Positions 34,232-42,227 of a stretch of 57,566 nucleotides of DNA are shown one piece after another. Position numbers and translations under genes: made by a program. The notes below the pieces were generated by a model. The model saw only the letters and a list, made by a program, of their open reading frames with translations, did not search any database and was not told the DNA's origin. The stretch comes from Verrucomicrobiota bacterium (lineage in GTDB: Bacteria > Verrucomicrobiota > Verrucomicrobiia > Methylacidiphilales > UBA1321), in contig JABDGH010000011.1 of NCBI GenBank assembly GCA_013286145.1, forward strand, positions 1-57,566. Direction: 5' to 3'. Position 1 is the stretch's first letter. The number at the start of each line of letters is the position of its first letter.

Positions 34232-34256
34232 CGTTCCCAAGTTGCACTTGGGAACG
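34232..34256. repeat. CGTTCCCAAGT palindrome
   Basis: CGTTCCCAAGT and ACTTGGGAACG (11-bp arms) flank TGC. Sister copies are at 34344 and 42042. Confidence 0.8.
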
Positions 34257-34343
34257 CACAGGCTGAGGTCATTTCATCGCTGATTTCGACGCCTTCATGC
34301 CAGAGGCGATCGGTGCGAAATGAGATTTCGCTGGAGCAGGGAA

Positions 34344-34368
34344 TGTTCCCAAGTACAACTTGGGAACA
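34344..34368. repeat. TGTTCCCAAGT palindrome
   Basis: TGTTCCCAAGT and ACTTGGGAACA flank ACA. The outer pair is T-A where the 34232 copy has C-G, so pairing is preserved by a double change. Confidence 0.8.
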
Positions 34369-34544
34369 AGAAGAATTTTCCGCACCGTCGCGCGGCGCAC
34401 GACGGCTGCCCAGGTGCGAGGTAGGGACACGAGTCCCTTCGTGTCCCATTAATAATCGGACGGCATGTGACTGCCGTCCCTACCGGAAGGCACCGCCGAT
34501 GGGCCATCGGCGGCTACCATGTGCCAGATTCCAGTGCCGCCTAA

Positions 34545-35081
34545 TCAGGGCCTGATGACCACGCCGACCTGAACGCGACGATTCTTGGCATAAGCCGCCT
34601 CGGTGTCGCCTTCGACCGCCGGACGATCTGCGCCATAGCTGTTGGTGAAGAGTGAAGCGGCGGGAACACCGAGACCAACAAGATATTCACGTACGGCCAG
34701 TGCGCGTCGTTCGCCGAGGGCGCGATTGTATTCGGCCGTGCCCCGTTTGTCGGCATGACCGGCAAGATAGAGCGAATGATCCGGATTGGTTTTCATCCAC
34801 TCGCTCACGTTCTGCAACTTGCCTCGTTCCGAACCGGGAATGGTCGAGCTGTCGAAGGCAAAATAGACCGTATCGGCCTGGAGGGTGTCGTAACTGACAT
34901 CGGTTTCGGGATTGAATTTACCGCGCGCGGGAGGAATTCCACCGTTTGAAAGATTAACAGTATCATCAGGCAGCCCACCATCATTTCCCTGACCTGTATA
35001 ATTTCCCTTCTTGCTGTCATCGCACGCGGCGAGGGCAAAGGTTAAAACGATGAGTAGGGGTGCGAGGCATTTTTTATTCAT
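34545..35081 (-). CDS. pal: Peptidoglycan-associated lipoprotein Pal
   Basis: 178 residues from MNKKCLAPLL. The lipobox FALAAC gives a lipidated Cys near residue 20. After a Gly/Asn-rich linker, the OmpA-like domain (about 70-175) shows VYFAFDSSTIPGSE, LYLAGHADKRGTAEYN, LGERRALAVREYL and the ending NRRVQVGVV. Pal anchors the outer membrane to peptidoglycan and binds TolB, whose gene precedes it by 68 bases. Confidence 0.92.
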   Translation of the reverse strand: MNKKCLAPLLIVLTFALAACDDSKKGNYTGQGNDGGLPDDTVNLSNGGIPPARGKFNPETDVSYDTLQADTVYFAFDSSTIPGSERGKLQNVSEWMKTNPDHSLYLAGHADKRGTAEYNRALGERRALAVREYLVGLGVPAASLFTNSYGADRPAVEGDTEAAYAKNRRVQVGVVIRP

Positions 35082-35149
35082 GGGAGGGCGATGGTTGGGG
35101 ATCAAGTGGTTTATTATACGGATGTGGAGGGTGTTGACAATGGTTTCTG

Positions 35150-36328
35150 TTAGCGGGAGACAGTGGGTTCGGAGCAGCCGGTGACGCTCATATCGACGGG
35201 CAGTGATTGGTGGGTTGAGGATGCGGTGTCGAGCAGATAGAGGTGGCCGTTGTTATCGTAAAGAAGATGACGCGAATCGCGCGTCCATGCCGGATTTTCA
35301 CCGCCTCCGGTCGTGACCAGTTTAGCCATGCGGCTGGTCACATCATAGACGCCGATTTGGAATTGCCCGCCGAGGCGCGTGGTGAAGGCGATCGACTTGC
35401 CATCCGGCGACCAGTCGGGTTTGGTGCAAAACGAATTGCCCGTAACGAGATGATCCAACTCGCCGATACCCTGGGAAATACTCGCGAAAAGCTGCGGGCT
35501 GCCGCGATCATCGGACGAATAGACCAGCCGGTCCCCGGTGGGCGACCAGGAAGGGGAAGTCTCCGAGCCGCGTGTGCGGGTGATACGATTCGGGGCGCCT
35601 CCGCTGATCGGCATCGTGTAAATCTCGGGGTTGCCATCCTTGCTCAGCGTGAGGGCGATCTGAGATCCGTCTGGCGAGAAGGAAGCCCCGGAATTAATGC
35701 CGGGGAAAAAGGCAAGGCGCGTCCGATTACCGGAACTGAGATCGATCAGGTAAACGTCGGCATAACCGCTTTTGTAAGACGTATAGGCGAGCTTCGATCC
35801 ATCCCGGCTCAGGGAGGGGCTGGAACTGATCGTGTTGTCGTGCGTGATCGCGCGAGCGCTGGCCCCGTCGATATCGGCGAGATAAAGTTCCTTGGAACCC
35901 GTGGCACTCGAAATAAAGGCGAGCTTACTCGAGGCAAAGCCCGGTATTCCCGTGACCGCCTGGGTGATGGCATCGGCAAACTCGTGGATGGGCGCGCGTC
36001 CCGTGCCGTTGAAGGTCTGATGAAAGACTTCCGCGCCGGTTTTTTTGTTGAGCAACCTGCCCGTCAATCCCGTCCCACTGTAATCGCCGCTGGCCTGGTA
36101 TTCACCGGACCCACTGGCTGCGGGCGTAATCATGCTCGTGCGCCTGAGATCGGCGCTCAAGACCTGTGTGACCATGGTTCCCTGCGGGCCGGTGATCGGG
36201 CCAATGCCCACCGACACGAGCGCGTCAACGCGTACAACCACTCCATCCTGGGCATGAAGCTGTGGGCTAAAAAAACCGGGAAGGATGACAAGGAGCGCGG
36301 TGCAAAAACAGGTAAGGGATAATTTCAC
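35150..36328 (-). CDS. tolB: Tol-Pal system protein TolB
   Basis: 392 residues, GTG start one base after the tolA-like stop. A signal peptide ends near LHAQDG, the N-terminal domain covers about 28-140, and a beta propeller of WD40-like (PD40) blades follows: LAYTSYKSGYADVYLID, DGNPEIYTMPISGG, RLVYSSDDRGSPQLF. TolB couples TolA to Pal during outer membrane constriction at division. Each blade holds the recurrent SPSLSRDG or SPSWSPTG motif. Confidence 0.92.
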   Translation of the reverse strand: MKLSLTCFCTALLVILPGFFSPQLHAQDGVVVRVDALVSVGIGPITGPQGTMVTQVLSADLRRTSMITPAASGSGEYQASGDYSGTGLTGRLLNKKTGAEVFHQTFNGTGRAPIHEFADAITQAVTGIPGFASSKLAFISSATGSKELYLADIDGASARAITHDNTISSSPSLSRDGSKLAYTSYKSGYADVYLIDLSSGNRTRLAFFPGINSGASFSPDGSQIALTLSKDGNPEIYTMPISGGAPNRITRTRGSETSPSWSPTGDRLVYSSDDRGSPQLFASISQGIGELDHLVTGNSFCTKPDWSPDGKSIAFTTRLGGQFQIGVYDVTSRMAKLVTTGGGENPAWTRDSRHLLYDNNGHLYLLDTASSTHQSLPVDMSVTGCSEPTVSR

Positions 36329-36329
36329 G

Positions 36330-37361
36330 TTAGCGGGTAAGTTTAAAGGTGATGGGGATATCGGGCAGGCAACCGTCCGGCAAGGGTTGAAGGAGGTAGC
36401 CGAGGCTCTTTGCTGCCGTCAGCGCGGAGTCATCGTAAGACGGATTACCGGACGATTTTATCAGCGTGACGCTTTCGGGCGGAACGCGGCCATCCTTTTC
36501 CACATGGATCTGGACGACGGGATCAATGGCCTCGTCGTTGACTTGGTTCGGATGCTGCCACTTGTCCATCACCTGGTCGCGGATCATGGTATAAAAGTCG
36601 GCGAAGGAATTGGCCTTGGAATTTGGTGCACCGGATTTGCCGATTTTGAGCGCATCTTTAACACCTGCATCTCCCAGCTTTTTGCCCAGTTGTTGGGCGA
36701 CCTCTTCCTTGCTTAAACCGTGGCTCTCCGAATTCACGGCGGAATTTTGATTCGAGGCATCATCAGTGGCGGCAACGACCGTCTTTTTCGGTGAAGTATG
36801 CTTGGGGATCGGCTTGGCGTTAGCGGGCGCAGGGCCATCGACGAGCGGCCCGAGATTGATTTTGACCTTCGGCTTGGGCGGCGTGACGGGCTTATCTTTT
36901 GCAACAAGGGGAGCGTCCGGCTTGATCACCGTCACCGGCTTGGGTGTTGGTACGGGTGGTGGCGGAATGACGGCGGCTTGAGCAGGTTGAATGGGTTGAG
37001 GCTTGATCGGCGGCGTCGGGTCGGGGGGACGTACCGGATGGATCGAAGGGGCCGGTGTGACCAAACCGACCTTGGGAGCTTGTTGCGCCCCCGGCGTTCC
37101 CTTGGATACCTCTCCCTCGGAAAGCAGGGAGAATTCAAATTTGGGCGGGGGTGTTGGCGAGGTTTCGTGCAACCATCCGAAAATGCAAATCGCCACCAAA
37201 TGAAGCAACGCCACGAAGCCGAACCATTTCCAGAAAGTACTCTTGCGTTGCTCCATCAGCTCGTCTTCCGGAGATAACGAGGTGGCACGACGCAGATCGA
37301 GCCGGACTGGCTTTTTGGTAGCCAATTGACGCGGCGGGGCATAACTGTCGGGGGACTTCAT
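36330..37361 (-). CDS. TolA/TonB-like energy transducer
   Basis: 343 residues. The cytoplasmic N-terminus is followed by one membrane helix (about 44-66: WFGFVALLHLVAICIFGWL). A long Pro/Lys-rich periplasmic rod (repeats such as PPIKPQPIQPAQ) leads to a TonB_C-type domain (about 250-343: GRVPPESVTLIKSSGNPSYDDSALTAAK, shortened here). Position before tolB and pal argues for TolA. tolQ and tolR are not adjacent: the next genes are a toxin-antitoxin pair. Confidence 0.82.
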   Translation of the reverse strand: MKSPDSYAPPRQLATKKPVRLDLRRATSLSPEDELMEQRKSTFWKWFGFVALLHLVAICIFGWLHETSPTPPPKFEFSLLSEGEVSKGTPGAQQAPKVGLVTPAPSIHPVRPPDPTPPIKPQPIQPAQAAVIPPPPVPTPKPVTVIKPDAPLVAKDKPVTPPKPKVKINLGPLVDGPAPANAKPIPKHTSPKKTVVAATDDASNQNSAVNSESHGLSKEEVAQQLGKKLGDAGVKDALKIGKSGAPNSKANSFADFYTMIRDQVMDKWQHPNQVNDEAIDPVVQIHVEKDGRVPPESVTLIKSSGNPSYDDSALTAAKSLGYLLQPLPDGCLPDIPITFKLTR

Positions 37362-37473
37362 TACGTGTTTATACTATATATGGTAGCGACGAGAAAACCG
37401 CCAGCCATTAGTAGCAACTTATTACATAAAAAACGATAACAATCCACCGTTATTTTAAGCGGATGGATTCTCA

Positions 37474-37926
37474 TCACAAGGGGATTTTCAGGCCTTCTCC
37501 TTGGGCCAGCCTCTTCTGGTTGGTATCAAAGGTTAGAAATTCTTTTGCCCCCAGATGTATGGCGGTGGCGACATGCAGGATGTCAAACCCCCGGTGCCCA
37601 CCCATCGCGGTATGCTGGGTCGAGAGCCGTTCCGCGATGCTGTGGACATCCGTCCAGTCGGACGGAACGACGACGACGGCACCGATGGCGATGTTACCTT
37701 GTAGTTTCGCCAGGACAGCCATTCCCGTTTTTTTGTCGAATCCCTTGCGGGGATCCTTCTTGTTCAGAAATCCCTGCCATCGAATGGATTGACGAAACTC
37801 GTAAAGCAACAGGGATGTGACATGCAGCGGTTCCGGCATTTTATCAAAGTGTGCGGCTGCCATTGATGAATTATCCTGCATGCGGTAGAGCGCGCAAAGA
37901 AAGGAAGTATCTGGATAGGCATTCAT
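37474..37926 (-). CDS. PIN-domain toxin (VapC-like)
   Basis: 150 residues from MNAYPDTSFL; the ATG overlaps the antitoxin stop as ATGA. Acidic residues: Asp in AYPDTSFLCALY, Glu in LLYEFRQS, Asp in RGFDILHVATAI and Asp in LTFDTNQKRLA. Mg-dependent RNase of the VapC class. The order antitoxin-toxin on the minus strand is the usual one. Confidence 0.88.
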   Translation of the reverse strand: MNAYPDTSFLCALYRMQDNSSMAAAHFDKMPEPLHVTSLLLYEFRQSIRWQGFLNKKDPRKGFDKKTGMAVLAKLQGNIAIGAVVVVPSDWTDVHSIAERLSTQHTAMGGHRGFDILHVATAIHLGAKEFLTFDTNQKRLAQGEGLKIPL

Positions 37927-38177
37927 CCTTCTTCGCCTTCGAGTTCGGCTTCGCGCATGGCTTTCACTTCCGCTGCGGAGAAAACGCGATTTCCCCAAAT
38001 CTCCCTGAGCTGGGCCATCATGTCGGGCTTCTTCATTTTACGTGGGGTGTCCACCGCCGGCACCAACCGTGCGAATACCCGCCCGCGCTTGGTAATTTCC
38101 ACCGACTCACCGTTATCAATTAAAACCGACACCCTACGGAAGTTATTTCGCAAATCAGCAACCGTGGCTTTCTTCAT
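37923..38177 (-). CDS. Phd/YefM-family antitoxin
   Basis: 84 residues: MKKATVADLRNNFRRVSVLI, then NGESVEITKRGRVFARLVP, the Phd DNA-binding fold, and an acidic tail (AMREAELEGEEG) for toxin binding. It closely parallels the antitoxin at 29380 in sequence and in having a palindromic operator at the start codon. Confidence 0.88.
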   Translation of the reverse strand: MKKATVADLRNNFRRVSVLIDNGESVEITKRGRVFARLVPAVDTPRKMKKPDMMAQLREIWGNRVFSAAEVKAMREAELEGEEG

Positions 38178-38212
38178 GATACATATTATCTATCATATAG
38201 AATGAAAGTCAA
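38175..38212 (-). promoter_or_regulatory. Promoter and operator overlapping an antitoxin start codon
   Basis: On the minus strand, TTGACT (38212-38207), 16 bases, and GATAAT (38190-38185) form a promoter whose start point is predicted at about 38178, next to the ATG at 38177. A 21-base near-perfect palindrome (38176-38196, one mismatched pair) covers the -10 box and the first two bases of the start codon. Core bases TGATA and TATCA are shared with the operator at 29359. Confidence 0.58.
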
Positions 38213-38242
38213 CACGCTTTCGTGTGAAAAAACCTCTGGTTA

Positions 38243-39268
38243 TTACGGTTCAGTTGGCGCTTCGGATAACAATTCGGCTTGTCCCGTTTTTATCAATTCG
38301 TCCACTGTTTCCAGGAAGGTGAGTGCTGAATAATTCAGGCGACGCCAGAGGCTGATCATCGGTTGGGGACGTTTGCCGATCAGTTCCCAGATGCGCTCAG
38401 CAAGGGCGTTTGTTTCGGCATTATTCCATTGCAGCGATTCGGTTTTGCGTCCGAGTTTACCTTCCATTTTACGCAGGTTCTCGGGAATGGCCTGATAGGT
38501 GTCGCGACGGCTGACCCCCTGCATGAGCAGATCGGTACTTTCAATTTGGATGAGATGCTCCGGGTTGAAGGGCACCGTCGGTTCGGCCATGACACGGAAC
38601 GTGAAAGAGCCTTCCGTGGCCGATTCCACGAAACCCTGCCAGACCGCTTCGACTCCCTCGAGATGGACGAAGCGGGCATGCTCGGCGCGTCCTTCGCGAA
38701 AGAAGAAGCTGCCGATGAGGTCGTGACTCGAATTGTTCAGGTGCAGTTCTCCGCTGCGGCCCATGCTGGTGATGGCCTGAAAGATGATGAGGAGATCGAA
38801 GTGTTCCAGGTTTCCGGACAGGTCGAGCGAGTAGATGGTCCGGTGCGCTTCCGTGGAAGTTTGATAAAGGCGTCGGGCGAGATTGCGGGTGAAGAAGGCG
38901 CCCATTTTCGGAATCTTGTCCAGCAGGCGCAGAAACGCCATTTTTTCGATCTGGAGAACCTGCGTCTCTTCGCAGGCCCGGATCATCGCCAGTCGCGGAT
39001 GATTGGTGAGGACTCCGAGATCGCCAAAAAAATCTCCGCGAGACATGAAGCCCAGGGAGCGGGTCTGCTTGCCGTCCGGGCTGTGGGTGATCGCCTCGAC
39101 TGTGCCGGAAGCGATGATGTAAACCGAAGCGGAGGGATGACCCTGCTCATAGATGACCTGATGCGCGGGAATGGAGACTTTGGTGCAGACCGCATCGATT
39201 TCGAGACGGCTCCCGACATCGAGCAGGGCGAGCAGGGTGAAAAAATTGGCCTCGAAATTTTGCTCCAT
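38243..39268 (-). CDS. Cyclic nucleotide-binding protein with DUF4388 (PATAN-like) domain
   Basis: 341 residues. The first 125 are a CRP-type cNMP-binding barrel: IPAHQVIYEQGHPSASVYII, SRGDFFGDLGVL, HPRLAMIRACEETQVLQI. The next 120 match DUF4388: SGNLEHFDLLIIFQAITSMGRSGELHL written in part, and GSFFFREGRAEHARF. No helix-turn-helix DNA-binding domain is visible. It may relay a cyclic nucleotide signal to a partner protein, for example in motility, but that is inference from the family. Confidence 0.78.
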   Translation of the reverse strand: MEQNFEANFFTLLALLDVGSRLEIDAVCTKVSIPAHQVIYEQGHPSASVYIIASGTVEAITHSPDGKQTRSLGFMSRGDFFGDLGVLTNHPRLAMIRACEETQVLQIEKMAFLRLLDKIPKMGAFFTRNLARRLYQTSTEAHRTIYSLDLSGNLEHFDLLIIFQAITSMGRSGELHLNNSSHDLIGSFFFREGRAEHARFVHLEGVEAVWQGFVESATEGSFTFRVMAEPTVPFNPEHLIQIESTDLLMQGVSRRDTYQAIPENLRKMEGKLGRKTESLQWNNAETNALAERIWELIGKRPQPMISLWRRLNYSALTFLETVDELIKTGQAELLSEAPTEP

Positions 39269-39275
39269 GCTTGTT

Positions 39276-40061
39276 TCAGGTAAGGGTTATTGTCCGGCAC
39301 CGGTGCTTTTCGTAGCTGGCCACTTCCCGGATTCCGAGTTCGCGCAAGAGTTCTTCCAATCGGCCATATTCCTCCGCCAATTGTGCATGGGAATGGGCGT
39401 CGCTGGCGAGGGTAAAAGGAATACCGAGTTGTTGGGCGGCGCGAATGATGTCCACATGGGGATACTGTTGGCCCACCGGTTTACGCCAGCCCGCCGTGCT
39501 GATTTCGATGGCGAGGTCTTCGCGGCGGATGCGGTTGAGCAAAGCGGAAAAATGAGGCAGGAGTCCTCCCTCCGGATGCCAGACGCCGTGAATTTTAATC
39601 AGGTCGAGATGGGCGAGCGCATCGATGCCGCCCCGCTCGATCATGCCCTCGACATTTTGGATATAGTGGGCGCAGTCGGCAGCCAGGTCGCGCTTGGCAA
39701 ATTCATCCTTGCGGGTGACCTGGTCAAACATTTCGGTGTCATTGGGGAGGTAATGGACGGAGCCGAGGACGAAATCGAGTTTGTCCCAGTTTTTTTCCAC
39801 CCACATGCGCCCCGCTCTTCCCGTCACCGGATCATTGTCGAGTTCAATCCCGGCAAGGATTTTCAAGTCGGGATTGGCTTCGCGCACCTTGTCGATTTCG
39901 GAAAAATCGACGCCCTCCAGATAGCGGTCATGGTCGGTGAAGGCGATTTCCTTCAGGCCGCTTTGCCGGGCGGAGTTGGCCCAAGGTTGCAGGAGTTCGG
40001 CGGTGTAAGGCTTGATGCTGTGGGCCTGGGGATGCGTGTGATAATCGATGGGAAGTGGCAT
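39276..40061 (-). CDS. PHP-domain phosphatase (histidinol-phosphatase-like)
   Basis: 261 residues of the PHP fold. Metal ligands are seen in DYHTHPQAHS, FTDHDR, GIELDN, GSVHYL, ALAHLDLIK and SDAHSHAQL. HisJ-type enzymes dephosphorylate histidinol phosphate; other PHP proteins act on different phosphoesters, so the substrate is provisional. No his gene is nearby. Its start is seven bases upstream of the next repeat region, and the regulator gene follows eight bases after its stop. Confidence 0.8.
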   Translation of the reverse strand: MPLPIDYHTHPQAHSIKPYTAELLQPWANSARQSGLKEIAFTDHDRYLEGVDFSEIDKVREANPDLKILAGIELDNDPVTGRAGRMWVEKNWDKLDFVLGSVHYLPNDTEMFDQVTRKDEFAKRDLAADCAHYIQNVEGMIERGGIDALAHLDLIKIHGVWHPEGGLLPHFSALLNRIRREDLAIEISTAGWRKPVGQQYPHVDIIRAAQQLGIPFTLASDAHSHAQLAEEYGRLEELLRELGIREVASYEKHRCRTITLT

Positions 40062-40071
40062 AATATTTTAA

Positions 40072-40168
40072 TGTCATCCTGAGCTTGTCGAAGGACCTCT
40101 TGCTATTCCTCCCGTCGGCACCGTTTGAGCAAAATAGTTAGAGGTCCTTCGACAAGCTCAGGATGACA
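40072..40168. repeat. 28-bp inverted repeat (family A)
   Basis: Arms 40072-40099 and 40141-40168 are exact reverse complements with a 41-base interior. The arm matches the 377 copy except that GGATCAG becomes GGACCTC on both sides, so pairing is kept. Confidence 0.88.
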
Positions 40169-40205
40169 GATTTCTTAATAAAATTTCAATAAAGCTAATA
40201 ATGTT

Positions 40206-40697
40206 TCAAGGGGATGCTGTCGGGACGAGAGTACCTGGTGCGGGAGTGATTTTGTCGCCCGGTTTGATGCCGTTCAGCGCGAACCAGTGTAGATTTGTTT
40301 CCAGCGCATAGGCGACCTGGTCACTTTCGCTGTGGGTGATGGTTTCATCCAGCGGTTTCATGTCATGGATTTCGAGGATCACGCCCTTGTGATCCAGAAA
40401 GGCAATCGAGAGAGGAATGAGCGTGTTCTTCATCCAGAAGGTGGCAGGCCCGACACTTGGCATGATAAAAATCATGCCATCATTATCGGGGAGTTTTTCG
40501 CGATACATCAAACCGCGTTCGCGCTGGGCGGGGGTCGCGGCGATTTCAGTCGTGAGCGTCGCCTTGTCGATATGCAGGGTAACCGGTGCTTGTGGCGCAG
40601 GTTGATCCGGCGCGGCGGTTTGTGCCCGATTTGGGAGAGTGGTCGCGAGTAACCACGACAAGCCAAGAAAGAGGGCGGGGAGATTCTTTGTCTTCAT
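40206..40697 (-). CDS. DUF192 family secreted protein
   Basis: 163 residues. A signal peptide (ALFLGLSWLLATTLPNRAQ) is followed by the DUF192 fold: EIAATPAQRERGLMYRE, GMIFIMPSVGPATFWMKNTLIPLSIAFLD (shortened), and YALETNLHWFALNGIKPGD. Small beta proteins of this family are common but have no firmly known function. It lies 18 bases after the LolC/E gene on the same strand. Confidence 0.85.
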   Translation of the reverse strand: MKTKNLPALFLGLSWLLATTLPNRAQTAAPDQPAPQAPVTLHIDKATLTTEIAATPAQRERGLMYREKLPDNDGMIFIMPSVGPATFWMKNTLIPLSIAFLDHKGVILEIHDMKPLDETITHSESDQVAYALETNLHWFALNGIKPGDKITPAPGTLVPTASP

Positions 40698-40715
40698 GGA
40701 TCAAAAGGTATTCGT

Positions 40716-41984
40716 TTATTCATACCGCAAAGCGCGGGCGGGTGCCAGCTTGGCCGCACTCAACGCCGGGATAAGCGCCGCCAGGACGCAGATGACAACG
40801 GCCGAGATCGCGATCAAGGCGACATTCACGGGATTAATAACGGCAGGAATTTCCGGCAGGCCATAAACGGAGGGGGAGAAAACCTGGATTCCAAACGTAT
40901 TCATCAGGAAAGTGCGAAACGGGTTGCGGTAATGGAGCAGGAGCAGCCCCAGCACCGTGCCGTTGATGGCCCCGACGATCCCAACCAAGATGCCGTGGAA
41001 CAGGAACACGCCGCAAACTTGAAGATCATTTGCGCCCAGCGCTTTCATCAGGCCGATTTCGCGCGATTTTTGAACCGTGATCGTGATGAGCGTGCTGCAG
41101 AGTCCGAAGGCGGCGACCAGCATGACAAAGAAGAGGATGAAGGTCATCACCACCCGCTCCGTGGCGATGGCGTTGAAAAGATCGCTGTTGTCGTCCATCC
41201 ACGTCCGCGCGCGAAGGGTAGGGGGCAGGATTTTGTTGAGGCGATCCTTGACGGCCTCGGCTTGAAAGGGTTCCTTCACCCGCACCGCGACGCCATGCAC
41301 ACCTTCGCCAAGACCGTAAAGGTGCTGGGCCATTTCGGTCGAGACGAGGAAAAAGTTCAGGTCGTAATCGAATTGCCCGGTTTTAAAAATCCCCCGGATG
41401 ATCGGTGTTTCCGGGAAGGGCACGACGACGTTTTTCCCCGGTCGTTGGTGAGAGATCGCATCCAAAAGAGCCGGTCCGTAAATTTCAATTTGATCGCCGG
41501 GCAAGGCCATGTTCCGTTTGGCCCACTCGGAGCCGACAATGACGGAATCGCCACGTAATTCGTATTCGCCCATTTTCAAAAATTGCTTGAGGGGAAGGAC
41601 TGCGTCATCTCCGTTTTCCGGTGCGCTCTTGATATAGGCCGGAGACATTTTTCCGTCATGGGTGCCGCCATGCCTGACGAGAACAGGACCTCGGATAATG
41701 GTATCTGCGGCCAGTACTTCCGGCTGTTGTTTGATGATGTCGAGAGCCTTGCCGAAATCATAGAGCACACTGCCATCGGCCATGGTCACGGTGATGTGGG
41801 CGTTGAAGCCGATGATCTTTTCGTCGAGGCGTTCCCGAAATCCGGCCATGACGGAAAGGACGACAATGAGCACCATCACGCCCAGCGTAACGCCCATGAA
41901 GGAAAGCACGGTGATGACCGAGACAAACGTGCGGCGCGGGCGCAGATAACGGAGCGCGAGAAAAAGTTCCACCGGCAATTCCAT
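40716..41984 (-). CDS. Lipoprotein-releasing ABC transporter permease (LolC/LolE family)
   Basis: 422 residues. An N-terminal membrane helix (TFVSVITVLSFMGVTLGVMVLIVV) is followed by a 200-residue MacB-like periplasmic domain and three C-terminal helices of the FtsX type, ending ARALRYE. A short LKALGAND coupling motif is present. Only one permease gene is seen, so it may form a homodimer (LolF-like) with the LolD ATPase at 30851. Lipoprotein substrates such as Pal are encoded in the window. Confidence 0.85.
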   Translation of the reverse strand: MELPVELFLALRYLRPRRTFVSVITVLSFMGVTLGVMVLIVVLSVMAGFRERLDEKIIGFNAHITVTMADGSVLYDFGKALDIIKQQPEVLAADTIIRGPVLVRHGGTHDGKMSPAYIKSAPENGDDAVLPLKQFLKMGEYELRGDSVIVGSEWAKRNMALPGDQIEIYGPALLDAISHQRPGKNVVVPFPETPIIRGIFKTGQFDYDLNFFLVSTEMAQHLYGLGEGVHGVAVRVKEPFQAEAVKDRLNKILPPTLRARTWMDDNSDLFNAIATERVVMTFILFFVMLVAAFGLCSTLITITVQKSREIGLMKALGANDLQVCGVFLFHGILVGIVGAINGTVLGLLLLHYRNPFRTFLMNTFGIQVFSPSVYGLPEIPAVINPVNVALIAISAVVICVLAALIPALSAAKLAPARALRYE

Positions 41985-42009
41985 CCGGCCAACCTAGCGG
42001 GAAATGAAA

Positions 42010-42195
42010 CATCTGTCATCCCGAGGTTGTGAAGGTGCTTCCTCGTTCCCAAGTGCAACTTAGGAACGAGAGAAAAGACACGTCATCGATAAGCAACAAA
42101 TTGGACAGTCGGAATGCGCCACCTTTCTGTGATCGTTGGACTTTCTGGAAAATGGAAACGCGTCTGATCCCTCGACAAGCTCGGGATGACAGATG
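42010..42195. repeat. Degraded family A element enclosing a CGTTCCC palindrome
   Basis: Outer 16-base arms (42010-42025 and 42180-42195, CATCTGTCATCCCGAG) pair perfectly, while the rest of the left arm is altered. A CTCGTTCC...GGAACGAG palindrome (42042-42070, one mismatch) lies inside, so one repeat type may have inserted into another. Confidence 0.65.
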
Positions 42196-42227
42196 TTTAA
42201 AGACCAAGCCTCTTGGACGTAATGCTA

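Larger units (their letters stand above)
33970..34544. other. 575-bp repeat-rich intergenic region
   Basis: No gene seen. It contains a GGTAGCC-type hairpin (CCGTCGCAG/CTGCGACGG near 33987), half and complete CGTTCCCAAGT palindromes (34025, 34232, 34344), a left half of a family B element (34109-34188), and a last stem CCGCCGATG/CATCGGCGG near 34495. Confidence 0.65.

Noticed and set aside
35243-36322. 359-codon plus-strand ORF opposite tolB
   Set aside because: Antisense reading of the TolB propeller; the TolB blades and its gene context are convincing.
38363-39283. 306-codon plus-strand ORF opposite the cNMP-binding protein
   Set aside because: Shadow frame; the minus strand has clear CRP-like and DUF4388 motifs.
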